DNA of 64,000 bases from Hermatobates lingyangjiaoensis (lineage: Eukaryota; Arthropoda; Insecta; Hemiptera; Hermatobatidae), in NCBI GenBank assembly GCA_026182355.1, contig JAPFBL010000008.1, positions 2,762,501-2,826,500 on the forward strand, written 5' to 3'. How positions within the stretch are numbered: the stretch's first letter is position 1; each line of letters opens with the position of its first letter. Shown in pieces: positions 59,494-64,000 of the stretch. Below the pieces are notes generated by a model, which saw only the letters and a program-made list of their open reading frames with translations, was not told the DNA's origin and made no database searches. The position numbers were made by a program, and so were the translations under genes.

Positions 59494-60234
59494 TATTTTT
59501 ATTAAGTTAAGTACATTAAAACCTATTTACTGGGAAGTTTACTATTAAACATAAAGATGCTATAAGAACAATGAAAAGAGCTTGGGAAAACAATGACATT
59601 GTGTTTATGATTGAAAATCAATATTACTGTTAAATTACAATTACAGCAATACTAGAGTCGGTGTATTCAAACTTGGTACTTAACAAGAGTATCCTCATGA
59701 GATATTGTTATGGATGTATAGCACTAAATGTATAAAATAAAATCCTAGTCTTTGATAAATACTTAGTGAAGTATATCAGCATTAGTTTGAAATTAAATGA
59801 TATGGTTGGTTATATAGATTTCAAAGCATATAGATTATAATTATAAAATTGAGTTTGGTTAGTTTTGATATTTAGAAGAGGGCTTATTACTAATTTAAAA
59901 GTAATCAATTAATTATAAAATGAATTTTGGTTGGTTTCCATAATTATACAATTTATTTTGGTTACTTTTAAAATTTAGAAGGAGGCTTATTACTAACTGA
60001 AATGTAATTAATTATAAACTTGATTTAGGTTGGTTTTGAAAATTAGGGGGGTTTTTAATTTGAATTTAGCGGGTTATGGTTTTTCTCTAGGACTCCTAGA
60101 GAGATAGAAGATAAGGTATGACGTAAAAGACAGATGTGATAAGCAATAAGTATAACCCTTATAACCTCTGTTTAAAGTCCGTCCCTTTAAACGCTGGGGC
60201 CCGTACAGGTCACCCTAGCCATCAAAATTTTGAC
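59494..60234. other. Intergenic AT-rich DNA, nothing recognised
   Basis: Contains two or three diverged direct repeats of a TTTTGGTT.GTTTT..AAATT.AGAAG.GGCTTATTACTAA phrase near 59850-60050. No coding sequence. Confidence 0.45.
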
Positions 60235-60690
60235 TTCTTATTTAAAAAAAAAATAAGGAAGCTTCGTATTTTAAAGAAATATTTGCCATTGTTTTAATAA
60301 TCTGAGGATATTTTTATTTTATTGCCTTTGTAGCTTCAAAGATTACTCCTAAATTTCAAGACTCTAGGATTAGTAGTTTAGGAGAAAAAAAAATATAGTC
60401 TAAAAACAGGTTTTTGGCAAAAAAGTGACTTTCCCATCATGCATAATTCCTCCCAAACAATAGGGGTCATCTACACTAAGACTCATTTTTGTGTAAAATA
60501 TCAGCTTAATCCATCAAGATTCTGGAACGTAGTGTTGTAACAAACTTTGGATACATACTCACCCACATACACAGACATAATCGAAAAAACTTCATAAAAC
60601 GACTTCTGTGACTTAAAACATGTAATTCCGTCAAAATCTGGAGATCAGTTTTTTCACGATCACTATACTATACTTACAGTAAAGTAAAAA
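60235..60690 (+). repeat. T-family repeat, right-end fragment
   Basis: Contains TTTCCCATCATGCATAATTC, the ACCCACATACACAGACATAAT run and the right end CACTATACTATACTTACAGT..AAAGTAAA at 60690. Confidence 0.75.
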
Positions 60691-61413
60691 CGGAACCAAA
60701 GGTACTCTTTAAACTTCTTGTTAAAGGGTATCTTTTGTCAGTTCTTGTTAGCCGAGCGCGTTTGGTCTCCCTCCCTTTCCTCTCCTCAAGACTGTTAAAA
60801 TCGAAAATTAGAGACTGTAAGTGTATGTTTACCTTTTATTTGTATTCCTTTACTAACTTTGAACTATGTGTATATAAATAGTACATTTGAAATATAAGTA
60901 TATCATGAGCTTGTAACCTCTACCTAAAATTATGGTACAGGTTATAATTTTTGAAGCAGTGCATTTGAGGGATGATTTCTCTTCTTAACATACATTTGAT
61001 ACTACTTTTAGTTGCTGAATAAAAGTATTTAAGATATTCATAGATTTACTCATTTCAAAGCACTCTGAATCCATTTTTGATTATGGTGCTTGTCAACAGG
61101 AGTGTGTATTCCTAATAGTAAATTATTTGAAATATATTTTTCTTCTCTAATCACCTAAGAAAATTCTAAATTATATTGGTGGCTTAATAATTTAATTGAT
61201 GTTGGTAATACTGAAACATGGGAATTGTACATTATCGTTCTTAATTTCAAAAGGAGTCCTAATTTTAATCCACTATTCTAATCCTCCAGAAGCTATAAAT
61301 TGCAAACAAAGTGATGTATTAATACGAATATTGCACGATAAGCATCTGAATTTAGAATATTAGAAAAGGAAGCTTTAAACTTTAAAGGACTACATGTTGT
61401 TTAATTTAAATTA
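60691..61413. other. Intergenic AT-rich DNA, nothing recognised
   Basis: No gene or repeat family recognised up to the hAT element. Confidence 0.5.
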
Positions 61414-61421
61414 ATTAAATT

Positions 61422-62222
61422 TAAGGTGACCAATCGTCCTCCTTTAGGGAGGACAGTCCTCCTTTTGTATGTAATGTCCTTCCTTGATAAGTGTCCTCCT
61501 AACTGTCCTCCTTTTTGAATCTTAAAATTTCCCACTAGTGCAATCCCCACCATAATTATAACACGCGCTCTAACTCGACTCACAAATAAGTCGACGAAAT
61601 AAGAAGACTAAATCTTAATTTAAATTCTGATAGTTAGATATATGGAAAAATCAATATGTTGAAATTGATAAAAGATGGGTTGAAATATTTAACTATTTCA
61701 AAAAGGAACACATTCCATATGAAAATTTAGCTATTCTTGCTGAATTTGTGTTGAGCTGCCCTGGTACTAATGCAGCAGTTGAAAGAGTTTTTTCAATTGG
61801 TAATGATTTTTGGACCAGTGAAAATTCAAGATTAAATATTGACACTCTAGCTGCAGCACTTACTGTAAAATTTAATTTGAAGGATATATCTTGCTCTGAA
61901 ATTTCCCATATATTGTTAGAAAATGATATGTTGACAAAAAATATTCACTCAATGGAAAAATATTCATTTAATTAAATATTTAAAAAGATTGTAAGCATAA
62001 TTATAATACTTTCATTTCAATTAATAAAATGTTTCTTTGTTTAAGTTGTACTTTTTAAAAAAAAAATCGTCCTCTTCATTGTAAAAAAAATGGTCACCTA
62101 AAAAATTTTATTTTGGATCAACATCTGTGAGCTGACGCCATATATCGATATATCGAATTACTTACAGATATATCAATAAGTAATTTTTCGTCCTCCTTTT
62201 CATTGTAAAAAATATGGTCACT
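61422..62222 (+). mobile_element. hAT-type DNA transposon, internally deleted
   Basis: 801 bp bounded by an 8-bp target duplication ATTAAATT (61414-61421 and 62223-62230), the size typical of hAT. Terminal inverted repeats are imperfect: left TAAGGTGACCA, right TGGTCACT. Subterminal GTCCTCCTTT repeats lie at both ends. A second right-end-like sequence (CGTCCTCTTCATTG..ATGGTCACCT) lies at 62067-62099. It carries only the 3' end of a transposase gene. Confidence 0.85.
61634..61975 (+). pseudogene. hAT transposase C-terminal dimerisation domain
   Basis: 113 open codons after an in-frame TAG at 61631. YVEIDKRWVEIF, then LAILAEFVLSCPGTNAAVERVF and LTVKFNL match the hAT C-terminal dimerisation domain ('vls.PgsnA.vERvFS....'). 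The catalytic core and the BED zinc finger are absent, so no active transposase can be made. The remaining frame is clean, suggesting modest age. Confidence 0.9.
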
Positions 62223-62230
62223 ATTAAATT

Positions 62231-62344
62231 GTTTAATACAAACTTGTCAGATTGTACTAAACAATGATAACATTTCTGTTATAATTGACAACATGGATAT
62301 ACTAACATTAAAATAAGCGTTTGTTTCTAAAGTCCACACTTAGG
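62231..62344. other. Intergenic, nothing recognised
   Basis: Short AT-rich spacer. Confidence 0.5.
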
Positions 62345-62530
62345 TTTTCACCTTAGTGTTGTTGAAAGTGGAGGATAGCATGGCTCCTTTGTTATTTGAC
62401 ACCCATTTTAGCTTGAAGCGACCACATTACTGGGTTGATTCTATATTGGATACAATGTTTTAGCTTCCTCCAGTTTTTTAGAGAAATGATCTTGAAGAGT
62501 ACCTGACATCATACCGACCAGATATAAACA
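62345..62530 (-). repeat. tRNA-derived SINE, 3' half
   Basis: CACCTTAGTGTTGTTGAAAG and GACACCCATTTTAGCTTGAAG..ACATTACTGGGTTGATTCTA match the tail and body of the SINE at 20136 (with 12437-12468). The tRNA-like head is missing. Confidence 0.65.
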
Positions 62531-62724
62531 GTTTTAAATTTTCAAAGCTAAGATGGTGTTCCAAGATTATCCGTTTCCCACAGGAAAAATCTAGGTTCAT
62601 AGAGTGGTGTAAAAGGTAGCGTGATTGACTTTCTTACTGAAGATAGCTGTTTCAAACTGTAGCCATGACACTAAATGTCCCAAAAAGAAAATGCTGTGCA
62701 AGCCGGGCTTCTGAACGGACGTAA

Positions 62725-62825
62725 ATCAGTAGGTCCTGAGTCTGTACGATGTCGCGAACTCGCTAAAGAACCCTTCTCTAGTAAACCTGAGTAGGGTAAA
62801 ATGTAGGTCTCCCGATTTAAAACTA
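62725..62825 (+). repeat. tRNA-derived SINE, body fragment
   Basis: GTCTGTACGATGTCGCGAAC, TCGCTAAAGAACCCTTCTCT and AAAATGTAGGTCTCCCGAT match the 3' body of the family. Head missing. Confidence 0.65.
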
Positions 62826-63259
62826 ACCTCATAATGTCATTCAGTCATAGTCTGAATGGATGCTAAACAAAAAATTAGCCACACCTCCGTCTGTTGAATT
62901 CCACCCAAAAGCCAAAGCCTATAAGAGAGGCAAAACCAAATCATATAGTGGAATTTATCATCAAAAAGGTTGTTAATACGATTGTAAAGCGTTCTCCACG
63001 ATGCAGCAACCGTCACTTACGTGACACAGAAGACAATTGGACACACTTAAGTGACCAGATTTACAAACGAAGTATCAGGACTTATCTTTATGATTAGCAG
63101 TATTGCAAACTCAAAAGTGTTGTTGTGGTACCTCCAGCAAATATCCCAACACCGCAAAACTACTCAAACTAACCTTAATCCGTGTAGATAAGTGTAAGAA
63201 ATTTAAATATATTATAATGGGCCAAAGAAGAATTGTAAGGGCAACTTTAATTAAACCAC
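62826..63259. other. Spacer before the CCDC25 3' end
   Basis: A 67-codon open frame (62894-63097) is without recognisable similarity. Nothing else seen. Confidence 0.5.
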
Positions 63260-63265
63260 TTTATT
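63260..63265 (-). promoter_or_regulatory. Poly(A) signal of CCDC25
   Basis: AATAAA on the - strand, about 35 bp after the stop codon. Confidence 0.65.
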
Positions 63266-63299
63266 AAGAGTTTATATATAATAATAGATAAATAAAAAT

Positions 63300-63375
63300 T
63301 TACATAAAGTCGTCTGAATCATATCCTCCTTCATTAGACGTCATATTTTCCGGTTTCATAAGAGTAGAATAGCTT
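63300..63375 (-). CDS. CCDC25: CCDC25 terminal exon
   Basis: A - strand exon with acceptor TTCTGCAG-like (TGCAG) before 63375 and stop TAA at 63300-63302. It reads (R)SYSTLMKPENMTSNEGGYDS plus DDFM, almost the C-terminus of vertebrate CCDC25 (SYSSLMK.ENM.SN..G.DSDEFM). Phase: the first base completes the Arg codon begun in the upstream exon. Confidence 0.93.
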
Positions 63376-63446
63376 CTGCAACATTATAATATTTGTAAAT
63401 AAATTATATCGTTAATAAATATTGTAAGATTGTAAAACAGACAAAC

Positions 63447-63641
63447 CGAAGTTCCGCTTCTTCTTTTTTCCTCTTTTCTTCCTCCTTCTGCTTCTCTCTC
63501 CATTCTCTTTGGATTCTTTTTTTGTCTTCTTTTTCCCTTGCATCTCTCATCTCCCTTTCGTTCCTCAAATCTGGATTTTCTTCCTTTTTTGTTTTATTTA
63601 ATCTGTTTACAATTTCATTTATTCTTTTCGCCACTTTAATT
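63447..63641 (-). CDS. CCDC25: CCDC25 penultimate exon: charged coiled coil
   Basis: CCDC25 is a small conserved protein with an N-terminal NFACT-R domain. In mammals it has been described as a membrane-associated sensor of extracellular DNA, and its basic cellular role in insects is unknown. This exon reads IKVAKRINEIVNRLNKTKKE, then ENPDLRNEREMRDAREKEDK and a KKR/E-rich helix ending EAELR. This aligns with the human segment containing NEILNRLEKTK and FPDL. The donor GTTTGT starts at 63446 (- strand) and the acceptor ACGTAG precedes 63641. The N-terminal exons lie right of the window. Convergent with the ABCC gene. Confidence 0.93.
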
Positions 63642-63949
63642 CTACGTACCTAACAACAAAGCTAACATTAACTTAACACTCAGTCAATTTCATTGAACTC
63701 TAAAGTAAACAATTCATGGTCAACTTTTGAATGCACTAGTGCTATTGCTCATAACAGCAAAGCTCAGGATCTCAAGTGTGATACTGAAAAAGGGTAGTAT
63801 CGATGCATCTCCCTATTTTGGTGTTTTAATACAAACTAAGATTGAACTATAAAAAAAATAATTAATTAAAAAATATTTTTAAAATGTACTCTATTTAAAA
63901 AAAATGTTGGAATGATATATGTTTGTAACATTATTCTTAATCACCTGAG
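63642..63949. other. CCDC25 intron
   Basis: AT-rich, no exon seen. Confidence 0.55.
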
Positions 63950-64000
63950 ACTTGTCACCTAGTTAGCACAGTGGACTGGAGAAAATACGGTCTTCTATAA
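63950..64000 (+). repeat. Possible SINE head cut by the window edge
   Basis: CCTAGTTAGCACAGTGGACTGG resembles the SINE A box region (TAGCCCAGTGG). The rest lies outside the window. Confidence 0.35.

Overview
The window is animal nuclear DNA, very probably from an insect. It is AT-rich, has spliced genes with long introns, and is full of arthropod-type mobile elements: a non-LTR element of R1 type, an errantivirus-like Ty3/gypsy element, a Penelope-like element, a hAT transposon and tRNA-derived SINEs. A hemipteran is a guess; no sequence here proves the order.

Two host genes can be supported. The first is an ABC transporter of subfamily C (ABCC/MRP, ABCC4-like) on the + strand. Its exons run from 107 to 54248: linker after the first nucleotide-binding domain (107-256), a TMD2 exon present twice (21989-22215 and 38389-38615), two more TMD2 exons (44078-44201, 46423-46584), then the whole second nucleotide-binding domain and C-terminus (48182 to 54248, poly(A) signal at 54468). 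The second is the 3' end of CCDC25 on the - strand (63300-63641), which converges on the ABCC gene and continues beyond the right edge.

Everything else is intron, intergenic DNA and mobile elements. From left to right: a tandemly duplicated 3.4-kb block holding a 5'-deleted R1-type LINE (3196-6640 and 6641-10089); copies of an unnamed AT-rich repeat, here called the T family, whose ends carry TTTACTATAAGTAAA-type palindromes; a 13.8-kb block (12018-25815) repeated at 28405-42209, each copy holding one SINE, a 7.67-kb errantivirus inserted into that SINE, the ABCC exon, two T-family repeats and the 5' part of a second Ty3/gypsy element. Between the blocks lie gag-pol remains of that second element. 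After the second block come a Penelope-like GIY-YIG fragment and a hammerhead-ribozyme-like motif. Beyond the ABCC gene lie more T-family repeats, SINEs and a hAT element with an 8-bp target duplication.

Two points deserve caution. Many differences between duplicated copies are one-base homopolymer changes, and coding segments of the ABCC gene are missing on both sides of the duplicated exon. Both facts fit an assembly that has kept two haplotypes side by side or misjoined repeats, so the large duplication should be tested before it is treated as biology. All mobile-element genes seen are broken.
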